37,595 bases of DNA from Mogibacterium sp. (GCA_017433975.1 JAFRGD010000023.1:1-37595), one strand, 5' to 3'; positions 1 to 7,958 are shown, numbered from the stretch's first letter. Notes: generated from the sequence alone by a model not told the origin. Made by a program: numbers and translations.

Positions 1-2
1 GC

Positions 3-95
3 AAGGCTATAAAATTCTTTTTCGAAAACTACAATAAAGATTTGCAAAAGCTCTTGATTGCACCTTTTGATATTAATTTGGGATATTCTGTTTAA
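3..95 (+). CDS. 3' end of a truncated gene (window edge), possibly sulfotransferase-like
   Basis: An open frame enters from the left edge and stops at TAA 93-95, giving 30 C-terminal residues that end DINLGYSV. The sequence looks protein-like (FFENYNKDLQKLL) and is more AT-rich than the genes that follow. The pattern of aromatic residues, then N-K-x-L-x-x-L-L, then an aromatic near the end resembles the C-terminus of bacterial sulfotransferase-domain proteins, but 30 residues are too few to name a family. The rest of the gene lies outside the window. Confidence 0.35.
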   Translation, partial: KAIKFFFENYNKDLQKLLIAPFDINLGYSV

Positions 96-127
96 GAGAT
101 TTGCAACTTCCGGTTTGCCGGAGGAGT

Positions 128-324
128 CATGACGAAGATTTGTACACATAAACCGAAAAGGCCTCTGGATCGGCTTTATCGGCTGCTTTACTGCATGGAT
201 ATACGTTCTCTTCTATATGCCGCTCGACGGTTGCAACGCATCGGTTCTTCGACACGCTGAACATGGTGGAGAGAAAACGAAACAAACAAAACGGTTATGG
301 AAGATAGTGAAAGTGCATGAGTAA
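128..324 (+). pseudogene. Possible frameshifted small membrane-protein remnant
   Basis: An ATG at 128 follows a GGAGGA ribosome binding site, but its frame ends after about 43 codons. The neighbouring frame (+1) encodes a convincing membrane segment, LWIGFIGCFTAWIYVLFYMP, at about 160-220, then a basic stretch, and stops at TAA 322-324, overlapping the ATG of the next gene by one base (TAATG). A single-base frameshift between the start and the membrane segment would join the two parts. This could be a decayed small membrane protein once translationally coupled to the hydrolase. It could also be chance; without a homolog I hold it weakly. I see nothing else in 96-323 apart from a small CCGG-tttg-CCGG hairpin near 112-123. 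Confidence 0.22.
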
Positions 325-340
325 TGAAAGTACATGAGTA
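307..340 (+). repeat. 17-bp imperfect tandem duplication spanning the hydrolase start codon
   Basis: Positions 307-323 and 324-340 are adjacent 17-base copies that match at 15 of 17 positions; the differences are G/A at the first and ninth bases. The second copy supplies the ATG start and first codons (MKVHE) of the hydrolase. The first copy has an alternative GTG start preceded by GGAAG, but it runs into TAA after five codons. The duplication has therefore separated the likely ribosome binding site from the open reading frame. Confidence 0.7.
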
Positions 341-950
341 TGGGAGTCAGAATGCGGACATCGTTCTCATTCAGCCGGTAGATGAACACGACCTCGCTTT
401 CATCGAAAACGAGATCAGGCGTATCGCGGAGAGCACCGGGGTCGAGTTTCGACTGTTTGCCGTCGAGATCGAGGATTGGAACCGCGATCTGTCGCCGTGG
501 GAAGCGCCTGCGGTATTTGGCAAAGAGGGCTTCGGAAACGGAGCCGCGAATACGCTCGCTGAAATAACGGCGCTCTGCTCGGACAACAGCAAGACATATT
601 ATATTGGCTGTTATTCTCTGGCAGGACTCTTTGCGCTGTGGACCGCTTATCAGACGGATTTGTTCCAGGGTGTCGCTTCCGCATCCCCGTCCGTCTGGTT
701 TCCTGGATTCGTGGACTATATGAGAAATAACATAATTGGCTCAAACACTGTCTATCTCAGCCTGGGAGATAAAGAAGAAAAGACCCGGAATCCCGTGATG
801 GCTACCGTTGGAGTCCGCATAAGGGAAGCGCACGACCTGTTGAAGGAGCAAGGAATCAACACAACGCTCGAATGGAATCCGGGGAATCATTTTAAGGATG
901 CAGACATCAGAACGGCGAAAGCGTTTTCCTGGATTCTTTCGGGGAACTGA
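324..950 (+). CDS. Alpha/beta-hydrolase, putative esterase-like protein
   Basis: A 208-residue protein with the layout of a small alpha/beta-hydrolase. The nucleophile elbow is GCYSLAG (residues 95-101, Ser98), followed by LFALW, as in esterase-D/Fes-like enzymes that carry GHSxGG at this point; a Cys-Tyr pair replaces the usual His here. A GDKEEKTRN segment (about 148-156) is a good place for the acid residue, and NPGNHF (His189) fits the catalytic histidine. No signal peptide is visible, so it should be cytoplasmic. Substrate unknown. The ATG at 324 lacks a good ribosome binding site and lies in a tandem duplication, so expression may be weak or coupled to upstream translation. It is probably separate from the following operon, which has its own strong promoter. 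Confidence 0.7.
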   Translation: MKVHEYGSQNADIVLIQPVDEHDLAFIENEIRRIAESTGVEFRLFAVEIEDWNRDLSPWEAPAVFGKEGFGNGAANTLAEITALCSDNSKTYYIGCYSLAGLFALWTAYQTDLFQGVASASPSVWFPGFVDYMRNNIIGSNTVYLSLGDKEEKTRNPVMATVGVRIREAHDLLKEQGINTTLEWNPGNHFKDADIRTAKAFSWILSGN

Positions 951-981
951 CAGCGGCGTTCGAGACCGTTCCTGCACAATA

Positions 982-1009
982 TTGACAAGCGCGGCGGAAT
1001 CGATATAAT
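982..1009 (+). promoter_or_regulatory. Strong sigma-A-type promoter for the ABC/GH127 operon leader
   Basis: A consensus -35 TTGACA (982-987) and a consensus -10 TATAAT (1004-1009) are separated by 16 bases. Transcription should begin near 1016, giving a leader of roughly 145 nt before the start codon at 1161. Confidence 0.75.
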
Positions 1010-1015
1010 AAATCA

Positions 1016-1123
1016 TGTAAATATTGTACTGACGCCCAAAGGGACACCTGCGGGGGAAGGCAAGACTGATCAAAGAGTTGAACAGAGATTTTTTGTGAAG
1101 CGTGCCTTTTGGCGCGCTTTTTT
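1016..1123 (+). promoter_or_regulatory. Candidate attenuator/riboswitch-like leader or small RNA
   Basis: Between the promoter and the first gene lies an ~85-nt structured leader followed directly by an intrinsic terminator. GCC at 1034-1036 can pair with GGC at 1059-1061, enclosing a G-rich segment. The overlapping stretch GGAAGGCA (1055-1062) can instead pair, with two G-U wobbles, with UGCCUUUU (1103-1110), which is part of the terminator left arm and loop. The two pairings exclude each other, which is the logic of a transcriptional attenuator. I tested it by eye against TPP, guanidine, ZTP, fluoride, preQ1, purine and folate aptamers and could not match it. The alternative is a short independent RNA of about 110 nt. 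Confidence 0.45.
1098..1123 (+). terminator. Intrinsic terminator in the operon leader
   Basis: A stem formed by 1098-1106 and 1111-1119 (AAGCGTGCC against GGCGCGCTT, one G-U wobble) has a TTTT loop and runs into a T tract ending at 1123. It sits 37 bases before the ATG at 1161 and downstream of the promoter at 982-1009. It can therefore attenuate the operon rather than merely end the upstream gene. Confidence 0.75.
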
Positions 1124-1160
1124 GGTCAGGGCTGCCTGTTGAAGAAAACAGGAGGAAGAA

Positions 1161-2159
1161 ATGAAAAAAACCACATCCAGACTTTTATCCGTGTTGCTTG
1201 CGTTACTGATGGTTCTGTCGCTTGCGGCCTGCAGCGGCGGAAACAGCGGGGAGGACGAACCGGCGGAGGAGCCGGTGAACACCGAGCTCTCCGACACGGT
1301 GCGCGTCGCGGCGCTGAACGGTCCGACCGGCATGGCCACCGTCGACCTGGTCGGCGTCGACAAGATCGAGCTCACCCGATACCAGTCGCCGGACGAAGCG
1401 GTCCAGAAGTTCATCGCGGGCGAAGTCGACATCGCCGCGGTACCGTCCAACCTCGCACCGGTACTTTATAATAAGACCGACGGCAACGTCGTCGTCCTGA
1501 CGACCGTCTGCTCCGGCATGCTCTACCTCATGGAGAACGGGAACTCCGTCAAGTCCCTCGAGGACCTGCGGGGCAAGACCATCGTCGGAAGCGGGAAGGG
1601 CGGCACGCCGGAATACGTGCTGACGCTGCTCCTCGAAAACGCCGGTCTCAAGGTCGGTGAAGACGTCGAGGTTCAGTGGCTCGACGCGCATGCGGACGTG
1701 GCCCAGGCCCTGATGCAGACGCCGGGTGCGGTCGCGCTGCTGCCGGAGCCGTTCGTTTCGAACGTCACCTCCAAGAACGAAGCGATCACCATCGCGGTCG
1801 ACCTGAACGAAGAATGGAAGAGCGCCTACGGCGGGAGCCTCCCGATGGGCGTCATCATCGCAAAGAAAGACTTCGTCGAGTCGAGACCGGGGGACGTCGC
1901 GGCGTTTCTCGCGATGCTCGGGGACTCCGTCGCGGACGTGAATACGTGCTCCGATGACGTTGCGGGCAGAATCGTCGAAGCGGGCTTCCTCGCAGACCCG
2001 GAGATCGCAAAGGCCGCGATTCCGCGGTGCAACATCACCTGCATGGACCCGGCGGAGAACAAGGCAACCCTCGAACCATTCTACAATACGCTCTTCGGCG
2101 CGGCGCCGCAGGCGGTCGGTGGAGCGCTTCCGGGCGAAGACTTCTACTACGCCGGATAA
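1161..2159 (+). CDS. ABC transporter substrate-binding lipoprotein (NMT1/SsuA-like)
   Basis: A 332-residue secreted lipoprotein. The N-terminus has a Lys-rich start, a hydrophobic stretch and a lipobox LAAC with Cys24 as the lipidation site. The mature part has the organisation of the NMT1/SsuA/TauA binding-protein class: VRVAALNGPTGMATVDL, a segment reading AGEVDIAAVPSNLAPVLYNK, LRGKTIVGSGKGGTPEYVL, and PGAVALLPEPF. These families bind sulfonates, nitrate, thiamine pyrimidine precursors and similar small molecules; the ligand cannot be read here. The start ATG follows AGGAGGAAGAA. It is the first gene of the operon and presumably hands its ligand to the fused permease-ATPase encoded next. 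Confidence 0.85.
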   Translation: MKKTTSRLLSVLLALLMVLSLAACSGGNSGEDEPAEEPVNTELSDTVRVAALNGPTGMATVDLVGVDKIELTRYQSPDEAVQKFIAGEVDIAAVPSNLAPVLYNKTDGNVVVLTTVCSGMLYLMENGNSVKSLEDLRGKTIVGSGKGGTPEYVLTLLLENAGLKVGEDVEVQWLDAHADVAQALMQTPGAVALLPEPFVSNVTSKNEAITIAVDLNEEWKSAYGGSLPMGVIIAKKDFVESRPGDVAAFLAMLGDSVADVNTCSDDVAGRIVEAGFLADPEIAKAAIPRCNITCMDPAENKATLEPFYNTLFGAAPQAVGGALPGEDFYYAG

Positions 2160-2204
2160 TTGCAAAGTCGACTTTACTCGTTTATGAAAGGACACCGGCG
2201 CCCC

Positions 2205-3623
2205 ATGAAACCGACGTCCCGCACAAAAAAGTTCATCATCGCGTTGTTCTGGATCCTGCTGTGGCAGCTCGCTGCCATGGCAGTGTCCAGCCCGCTTTTG
2301 CTGCCAGGCCCGCTGGATACGATCCGGGGCCTGGTTCAGCTCGTGCAGGATCCGGGGTATTACCACGACATCGCGGCGACGGTCGTCAGATGCATCGCGG
2401 CGATTCTTCTCGCTTTGGCGTTCGGCTTCGTGCTCGCGCTCGCGTCGTACCGGGTCCGCATCGTACGGGACATCCTCTCGCTCCCGGTCGCTTTTTTCAA
2501 ATCCGTTCCGATCATGGCGGTCGCGATCTACATGATCTTCCTGCTGGCGTCCGGGAACGTCCCGGTGCTCGTCTGCTTCATCATGTGCTTTCCGATCGTC
2601 TACACCAACCTGCTGACCGGTCTGGACAGCATGGACGCGAAATACCTCGAGATGGCGCACGTCTACCGCATCCCGCAGGGCCGCGTCATCCGGCACATTT
2701 ATTGGCCGCAGATGTATCCGTATTTTAAGGCGGCACTCAGCCTGATCGCGGGCATGTCCTGGAAGGCGATCGTGACGGCCGAGGTGCTCTCCATCCCGAA
2801 GTTTTCGCTCGGCTACGAGCTGATGAACGCGAAGTATTATCTCAATACGGACATCCTGTTCGCGTACGTCGCGACCATCGTGGTGATCAGTCTGGCTTTC
2901 GAGCGGCTGATCAGATATCTGCTGAACCGTTTTGATTTCAAGGCGTACGCCGGAAGCAAGTTCGCTGCGGCGGAGGCTGTGGAAGGCTCGGATACGGATA
3001 CGCGGCGCGATATTGTTCCGCCGGGCGTCACGTTCACGGACATCCATAAAGCGTTCGGCGAGAAGGTGGTGTTCGACGGCTTCACGGAGTATTTTGCGGC
3101 GGGGGAGACGACGGCCGTGATGGCGCCGTCCGGCATCGGCAAGACGACGCTGCTCCGAATTCTGGTCGGGCTCGAGACCGCGGATCAGGGGACGGTCACC
3201 GTCGCGCCGGCAGGAGCAGAACCTCCGGCAGCATCCCATGATGTGCGGACGGGCGTGCTCTTTCAGGAAGACCGGCTGCTGCCGTGGCTGAACGTGTACG
3301 ATAACCTTGCGGTGACCGCGGCGGTCCAGGACAAGGCGAAAATCCTGGCGCTGCTCGAAGCCGTAGGCCTTGCCGGCGAGTGCGACAAACTGCCGGGACA
3401 GCTGTCCGGCGGTATGAACCACCGCGTCGCGCTGGCCAGAATGTTCCTCTGCGACGCAGACTTATATATCGCTGACGAGCCGTTCCGCGGCCTCGACGAA
3501 GACACCCGCGCGGCCGTCATCGACCGCCTCTGGAAGCCGGGCGTCGCAGGCAGAACCGCAATCGTCATCACGCACGACCCGGAAATCGCGAATTCGCTTG
3601 CAACCCGCGTCGTTTCCCTGTAA
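2205..3623 (+). CDS. Fused ABC transporter permease-ATPase (SsuC/SsuB-like)
   Basis: A single ~472-residue chain holding both halves of an importer. Residues 1 to about 255 form a hydrophobic binding-protein-dependent permease domain; the EAA-type loop lies around DSMDAKYLEMAHVYRIP. From about residue 270 an ATP-binding domain follows, with Walker A APSGIGKTT (about 307-315; Ala replaces the first Gly), Q-loop LFQEDRLLPW, signature LSGGM (about 400), Walker B LYIADEP and H-loop VITHD. In the sulfonate/nitrate/taurine family these are normally two proteins, so a fusion with the ATPase at the C-terminus is unusual. I see no stop or frameshift between the halves. I chose ATG 2205 because AAAGGA lies before it; ATG 2184 and TTG 2160 are in-frame alternatives. 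It should work as a homodimer in the membrane. Confidence 0.85.
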   Translation: MKPTSRTKKFIIALFWILLWQLAAMAVSSPLLLPGPLDTIRGLVQLVQDPGYYHDIAATVVRCIAAILLALAFGFVLALASYRVRIVRDILSLPVAFFKSVPIMAVAIYMIFLLASGNVPVLVCFIMCFPIVYTNLLTGLDSMDAKYLEMAHVYRIPQGRVIRHIYWPQMYPYFKAALSLIAGMSWKAIVTAEVLSIPKFSLGYELMNAKYYLNTDILFAYVATIVVISLAFERLIRYLLNRFDFKAYAGSKFAAAEAVEGSDTDTRRDIVPPGVTFTDIHKAFGEKVVFDGFTEYFAAGETTAVMAPSGIGKTTLLRILVGLETADQGTVTVAPAGAEPPAASHDVRTGVLFQEDRLLPWLNVYDNLAVTAAVQDKAKILALLEAVGLAGECDKLPGQLSGGMNHRVALARMFLCDADLYIADEPFRGLDEDTRAAVIDRLWKPGVAGRTAIVITHDPEIANSLATRVVSL

Positions 3624-3654
3624 GGTGAAAGGGGACGGTGAAACGGGAGGCAGT

Positions 3655-5352
3655 ATGCAATACTTTGATATCAATCACGTCCGGCTCACGCCGGGCTCGG
3701 TATACTACGACAGGCAGCAGAACATGAACGCGTTTCTGCTGTCTATTTCTGATGATCAGATGTTGTACAACTTCCGGCAGGCGGCGGGGTTGCCGACGGG
3801 GGACGCCGCGCCGATGACGGGCTGGGACGAGCCGACGGGGAAACTACGCGGCCACACGACGGGGCATTACCTGTCAGGGCTGGCGCTGGCGTATGCCGCG
3901 ACGGGCGACGTGCGGTTCCGCGAAAAGGCGGGTTATCTGGTGCGCGAACTGGGAAAGTGCCAGGACGCCTTTGCGGCGGGCGGGAAGACCGCCCCGGGGT
4001 TTCTCAGCGCTTACGACGAGGAGCAGTTCGACCTCCTCGAGCAGCTGACCCCGTACCCGGAGATCTGGGCACCTTACTATACGCTCGATAAGATCATGTC
4101 CGGGCTGTTCGACTGTTACGTTCTCACAGGAAACGCGCAGGCTCTCGCCATCGAGGAAAAAATCGCTGACTGGATCCGGAACCGTCTTTCCAAGGTTCCG
4201 GCGGAGCGGCGGAGCGAGATGTGGGCGACGTATATCGCCGGCGAGTACGGCGGCATGATCGCAACGCTCGCGCGGCTCAGCCGGATCACCGGCAAACGCG
4301 AATATCTCGACACCGCGGCGCTTTTTTATAATAAAAAACTGTTCGACCCGATGGAGCGCGGCGAAGACGTCCTGGCGGGCATGCACGCGAACCAGCACAT
4401 CCCGCAGGTTATCGGAGCCATGGAACTGTACGACGCGACCGGCGACGACCGATACCGGCGGATCGCGGAGAACTTCTGGTCCATCGTGACGACGGCTCAC
4501 CAATACGTGAACGGCGGCGTGGGCGAAGGGGAGTTGTTCCGCGAACCGCACGCGGCCTGTCGCTATCTGACGGACCGCGCGGAGGAGAGCTGTGCGAGCT
4601 ACAATATGCTCCGGCTGACCGGACTCCTGTTCGAGCACCGCGGAGACGCCGCGCTGATGGACTACTACGAAAACACGTTACTCAACCACATCATGGCGAG
4701 TGCGAGCCATGCGGCGGACGGCGGAACGACGTACTTTCTGCCGCTCTGCCCGGGCGGCCGCAAGGCGTACTCCACGGAGGAGAACACCTGCTGCCACGGG
4801 ACGGGCATGGAGAGCCGGTACCGCTTCATGGAGCATATTTACTCTTACGATGCAGAGGCGCTCTATGTGAATCTGCTCGTTCCATCAATCCTTCACGCCG
4901 CGGACGGAGAACCCGCTCTGCTCGCGCTTGACATCACTCCGGACGGGACCGTATGCATTTCGGCCGGCACTGACATGGATAAGTGCCTCCGCGTGCGGAT
5001 GCCGGCGTGGACCGGCTGTGCGGGATATGTGGAGCTCTGCGACCAGATCCGGGCGGGTGAACAGTATTCGATGGAACTTACGATGGCGCTGCAGACGGTC
5101 GACTGCGGGACGGCGGACACGGAAGCCTTTGCCGCACTCCGGTATGGACCGTACCTGCTCGCGGGCTTGTCAGAGGACCCGTCCTGGATCGACTGCCCGG
5201 ACTCGCAGAACGTTCGCAAGGCGCAGAGCGCCTCAGCCGCGGCAGGGGACCGCAACAGCGACCTCATCTTTGACGCGGGGAGCATGCGGATGGTCCCGGT
5301 CGCAAATGTCGATACAGAGGCGTATCACGTGTATTTCCGGCATACTTTATAG
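3655..5352 (+). CDS. GH127-family (DUF1680) glycoside hydrolase, beta-L-arabinofuranosidase-like
   Basis: A 565-residue cytoplasmic protein (no signal peptide) of the GH127/DUF1680 fold. The N-terminus has VRLTPGSVYYDRQQ and the family stretch GWDEPTGKLRGHTTGHYLSG. The zinc/nucleophile residues of GH127 are in place: E311-x-C313 in EESCASYNM and the adjacent pair C379-C380 in ENTCCHGTG. These correspond to Glu338, Cys340, Cys417 and Cys418 of the bifidobacterial enzyme HypBA1. The expected activity is release of beta-L-arabinofuranose or a related sugar from short glycans, but GH127-like relatives (GH146 and others) differ in substrate. The start ATG follows GGGAGG. Being intracellular and in an operon with an importer, it may process an imported glycoside, which is inference. 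Confidence 0.8.
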   Translation: MQYFDINHVRLTPGSVYYDRQQNMNAFLLSISDDQMLYNFRQAAGLPTGDAAPMTGWDEPTGKLRGHTTGHYLSGLALAYAATGDVRFREKAGYLVRELGKCQDAFAAGGKTAPGFLSAYDEEQFDLLEQLTPYPEIWAPYYTLDKIMSGLFDCYVLTGNAQALAIEEKIADWIRNRLSKVPAERRSEMWATYIAGEYGGMIATLARLSRITGKREYLDTAALFYNKKLFDPMERGEDVLAGMHANQHIPQVIGAMELYDATGDDRYRRIAENFWSIVTTAHQYVNGGVGEGELFREPHAACRYLTDRAEESCASYNMLRLTGLLFEHRGDAALMDYYENTLLNHIMASASHAADGGTTYFLPLCPGGRKAYSTEENTCCHGTGMESRYRFMEHIYSYDAEALYVNLLVPSILHAADGEPALLALDITPDGTVCISAGTDMDKCLRVRMPAWTGCAGYVELCDQIRAGEQYSMELTMALQTVDCGTADTEAFAALRYGPYLLAGLSEDPSWIDCPDSQNVRKAQSASAAAGDRNSDLIFDAGSMRMVPVANVDTEAYHVYFRHTL

Positions 5353-5380
5353 GAGAATCGTGAGGAAGAGGAGAGACATC

Positions 5381-6964
5381 ATGGATACAAGACAGAGGAA
5401 CGAAGAAACAACAAGTGAGTTGCTGACCAGGTCAAAAAAGGAAAAGGGCAGGACGGGTTCGAAGCTGATCGTACTCGCTGTCGCGCTGGTTGCAGTGGTG
5501 GCTGTGATCGCAGGACATTTCCTGCACGAGAATGCAAAGTACAATGCACAGGTCGACCTCGCTGTCAAATACTATGAAGAGGGCAACTACGAGCAGGCGG
5601 AGATCGAGTTTGCGGCGGCGGTCGCCATGGCGCCACGCAAGACGAAGGCGAGGGAAGGGCTTGCCTATGTGGAAGCCGTGAACGGCAAGTATGACAAGGC
5701 GAAGGAAGACTACGAGAAGCTTTATCAGGACACAAAGGACGAGAAGTACAAACGGGCGATCGACGAAGTCGACCGGAAGACCGTACCGACCGATCCGGAC
5801 CTGAAGCCGGGCAGCCAGTCGAGTGAACCGGCAGGGGATACGCCGGCGCCGGCCGCAACTTCCACTTCAAATACCGCAAACGGCGGCAAGGTCTTACTCG
5901 TCGACGGCAAGCTGTACTATGTCGTTTCTGATGTAGAATCCTACTTTCTCGATGAAGATTACGAGGACTTCGTCTGGTCCGGGAACTCGACGCTCTATGT
6001 CTCGGAAGCGGACGGCAGCAACCCGCAGGCGGTCCTCGACCTCGACGGTCACGGCGTCAGCGCGATGTATTACAAAGACGGAATGCTTTATGTGCTGACA
6101 TACGTCAGGAAGGACGAACTCTTATTCGACTACACCCTCAGGTGGATCGACCTTGCGACCGGTGAGAACACCGGTGAGATCGATCTTGGCGAGGAAATGA
6201 ACAATATTACGGTCTTTTACATTGAAGATGGCCGCATAGTCTTCCCGTTTATGACGGAGGGAACGGTGGAGTATATTGTCTCCGTGGATCTCGCCAGCAA
6301 AGAACGGATACTATTGTCCGATGCAGCGACCGATGACTGGGCGGAGTATGTTGCCACAGATACCGTTTGCGCAGATGGATGGGTCTACATGGCGGTCTAT
6401 GAAGAATTCACGGACGACGACGGAGAAACCAGCCGGGGACACCTCCGTCTGATCCGGGTCAGGCCGGACGGTTCGGAGCGGGAGGTCTTCTACGAGGAAT
6501 TCTGCGGGGACAGAGCGAGTTTTGCTGTGGAAGATCTGTCGATTTACAATGGAAAGTTATATGTACTCATCAATTATTATGAGCTGGATGAAGAGTACGA
6601 ATTCAAGACGAATGATACGCAAATCAAGGTGTTCGACCTGTCGTCGATGGAGCTGATCCGCGATGAGCAGAAGCCGGCTGACGACTTTTTCCTCACCTTT
6701 AACAACGTGGACGGCGAAACATTCTACTGCCTCATTCCGACAAGTAAAGAGGACGCGATTCTGGGATGCTTCGATTTGAACACCGGGAAGGCGACGCATC
6801 TGAGAGAAATCAAACTCGGAGGAGGCTTCGGGCTCTATCTATGCGGCGACCGGATCTACGTTGAGTGTGCGGTGTATGGTTCGGATTACGATTCTTATTC
6901 CAATGAGTTCCGGGTGTTTGATACAAACGGGAATTATATTACAACACTGACTGGTTCCGAATAA
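5381..6964 (+). CDS. Membrane-anchored TPR plus beta-propeller-like protein (DUF5050-like)
   Basis: A 527-residue protein. Residues 1-27 are charged and cytoplasmic, followed by one membrane helix (about 28-47, LIVLAVALVAVVAVIAGHFL). A TPR-like region comes next (about 55-120, with YYEEGNYEQAEIEFAAAVAMAP and a second helical pair), then a Pro/Ser/Thr linker (about 135-165). The rest is a large beta-rich domain with repeated G-K-L/M-Y-Y/V, V-Y/D-x-A and D-L-x-T/S-G motifs typical of DUF5050 or six-bladed propeller repeats (for example DGKLYYVV, DGMLYVLTY, NGKLYVLINYY). The helix and linker suggest that the propeller faces outward. Function unknown; it may be a scaffold or ligand-sensing protein. 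It follows GH127 by 28 bases behind a GAGGAG site and ends just before a strong terminator, so it is the likely last gene of the operon. Confidence 0.75.
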   Translation: MDTRQRNEETTSELLTRSKKEKGRTGSKLIVLAVALVAVVAVIAGHFLHENAKYNAQVDLAVKYYEEGNYEQAEIEFAAAVAMAPRKTKAREGLAYVEAVNGKYDKAKEDYEKLYQDTKDEKYKRAIDEVDRKTVPTDPDLKPGSQSSEPAGDTPAPAATSTSNTANGGKVLLVDGKLYYVVSDVESYFLDEDYEDFVWSGNSTLYVSEADGSNPQAVLDLDGHGVSAMYYKDGMLYVLTYVRKDELLFDYTLRWIDLATGENTGEIDLGEEMNNITVFYIEDGRIVFPFMTEGTVEYIVSVDLASKERILLSDAATDDWAEYVATDTVCADGWVYMAVYEEFTDDDGETSRGHLRLIRVRPDGSEREVFYEEFCGDRASFAVEDLSIYNGKLYVLINYYELDEEYEFKTNDTQIKVFDLSSMELIRDEQKPADDFFLTFNNVDGETFYCLIPTSKEDAILGCFDLNTGKATHLREIKLGGGFGLYLCGDRIYVECAVYGSDYDSYSNEFRVFDTNGNYITTLTGSE

Positions 6965-7005
6965 TCATCAGGACCAGCAGAGTGATGAATTGAGTATTAA
7001 CCGGC

Positions 7006-7037
7006 AACACCGGCCGTTTCAGGCCGGTGTTGTTTTT
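7006..7037 (+). terminator. Intrinsic terminator of the 1161-6964 operon
   Basis: A perfect 10-bp stem (AACACCGGCC at 7006-7015 and its complement at 7022-7031) with a six-base loop is followed by GTTTTT. It lies 41 bases after the stop of the propeller gene. Confidence 0.9.
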
Positions 7038-7255
7038 ATTTGAAAAAGTGGCAAAAAGACAACATTTAGAGTCAAATGTCCTAATTTTAAACAGATTTGC
7101 AAAAGACAGCAAAAAAAGGACAGCCCTTACAGACTGTCGAAAGAAAACAGACAACAAAAGCACATCTGTTGGCAAATTGAACACGCACCGGATATTGGTG
7201 ATTTTTGAGTTTCTGAGGTCTTGTTATAATCCAGTAAAGAGCATGGAATGCCAGC

Positions 7256-7855
7256 TCAGTCCAGACCTAATATATCTTTCCATATGGATACCAGGCCGGT
7301 AAGGGACGCAAAGTCCAATACTCTACCAAGTACTTCAGGCTGCGTCTTCATACCCCCCTCAATCCAACTCTGCGTGGCGTAAAAATGTCCGCGGGCAAAA
7401 TACTGCAGCAGGTATTCTTTTCCCTCGTAGTCCAGCGCATCAAAGTCGTCAATCTGCAGCGCCGTCTGCCATAAGCATTTCCAGTTGTCTTCACTTTCTT
7501 TCAGGACGAATTCTTTCAGACACTGCGGCCCGTCCAGGGCGAAGGCCTGAATGTAGAAATCGCGGTCCTGGCTGCATTTCTCCAGCATGAAACTGGTGAC
7601 GCTTGGCATCGAGGTGATCGGATAATTCTTGATGATCTCCTGGGAAGGAATCGTTATCTCCGTGTGGTAGATCCAGTTAATCAGATTGTTAATGTCCTTG
7701 AAGTGATAATAGAACGTACCCCGGTTCACATGGCTGTATTCGCACAGGTCCTTGACGGTGATTTTCGCAAGAGGCTTCTCGGATGACAGCCGTTTCAGCG
7801 CATCCGCCAGATATTTCTTCGTACGGGATGAAGCATCCATCGTTATAGCTTTCAT
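7256..7855 (-). CDS. TetR/AcrR-family transcriptional regulator
   Basis: A 199-residue regulator. The N-terminal helix-turn-helix is clear: TKKYLADALKRLSSEKPLAKITVKDL, then NRGTFYYHFKDINNLINWIY (about residues 10-60), the standard TetR recognition-helix pattern xxGTxYxHFxxxxxL. The C-terminal ligand/dimer domain is helical and resembles the DhaS/TetR_C_7 type. I chose the ATG at 7855 because GGAG lies six bases before it; an upstream start at 7879 lacks a site. It is divergent from the reductive cassette starting at 8021, and a palindrome covers the -35 boxes of both promoters. It therefore most likely represses itself and the cassette until an inducer, perhaps the cassette's substrate, binds. 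Confidence 0.9.
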   Translation of the reverse strand: MKAITMDASSRTKKYLADALKRLSSEKPLAKITVKDLCEYSHVNRGTFYYHFKDINNLINWIYHTEITIPSQEIIKNYPITSMPSVTSFMLEKCSQDRDFYIQAFALDGPQCLKEFVLKESEDNWKCLWQTALQIDDFDALDYEGKEYLLQYFARGHFYATQSWIEGGMKTQPEVLGRVLDFASLTGLVSIWKDILGLD

Positions 7856-7928
7856 TTCGGTCTCCAATTCTACTAACAACAGTGCTATCTATATTCCGTT
7901 ATCGCTGAAAAAACTCAGATGCTAAGCG

Positions 7929-7958
7929 ATTATATCCAATTTTCGACGTCCTTGTCAA
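7929..7958 (-). promoter_or_regulatory. Promoter of the tetR-family gene
   Basis: Read on the minus strand, a consensus TTGACA (7958-7953) and a consensus TATAAT (7934-7929) are separated by 18 bases. The -35 box overlaps the palindrome at 7948-7971. Confidence 0.75.

Noticed and set aside
1016..1097. Known riboswitch class (TPP, guanidine, ZTP, fluoride, preQ1, purine, folate) in the operon leader
   Set aside because: None of the conserved core sequences of these classes could be matched by eye. I kept only the neutral call of an attenuator-like leader.
1203..3422. Long minus-strand open frame opposite the binding protein and fused ABC genes
   Set aside because: Low-complexity Arg/Asp/His translation with no motif or ribosome binding site; it is the complement of two clear transport genes.
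7027..7302. Plus-strand 91-codon open frame downstream of the propeller gene
   Set aside because: It begins inside a terminator, overlaps the end of the TetR gene on the other strand and has no ribosome binding site. The region is AT-rich spacer; a TATAAT at 7225-7230 lacks a credible -35 box.
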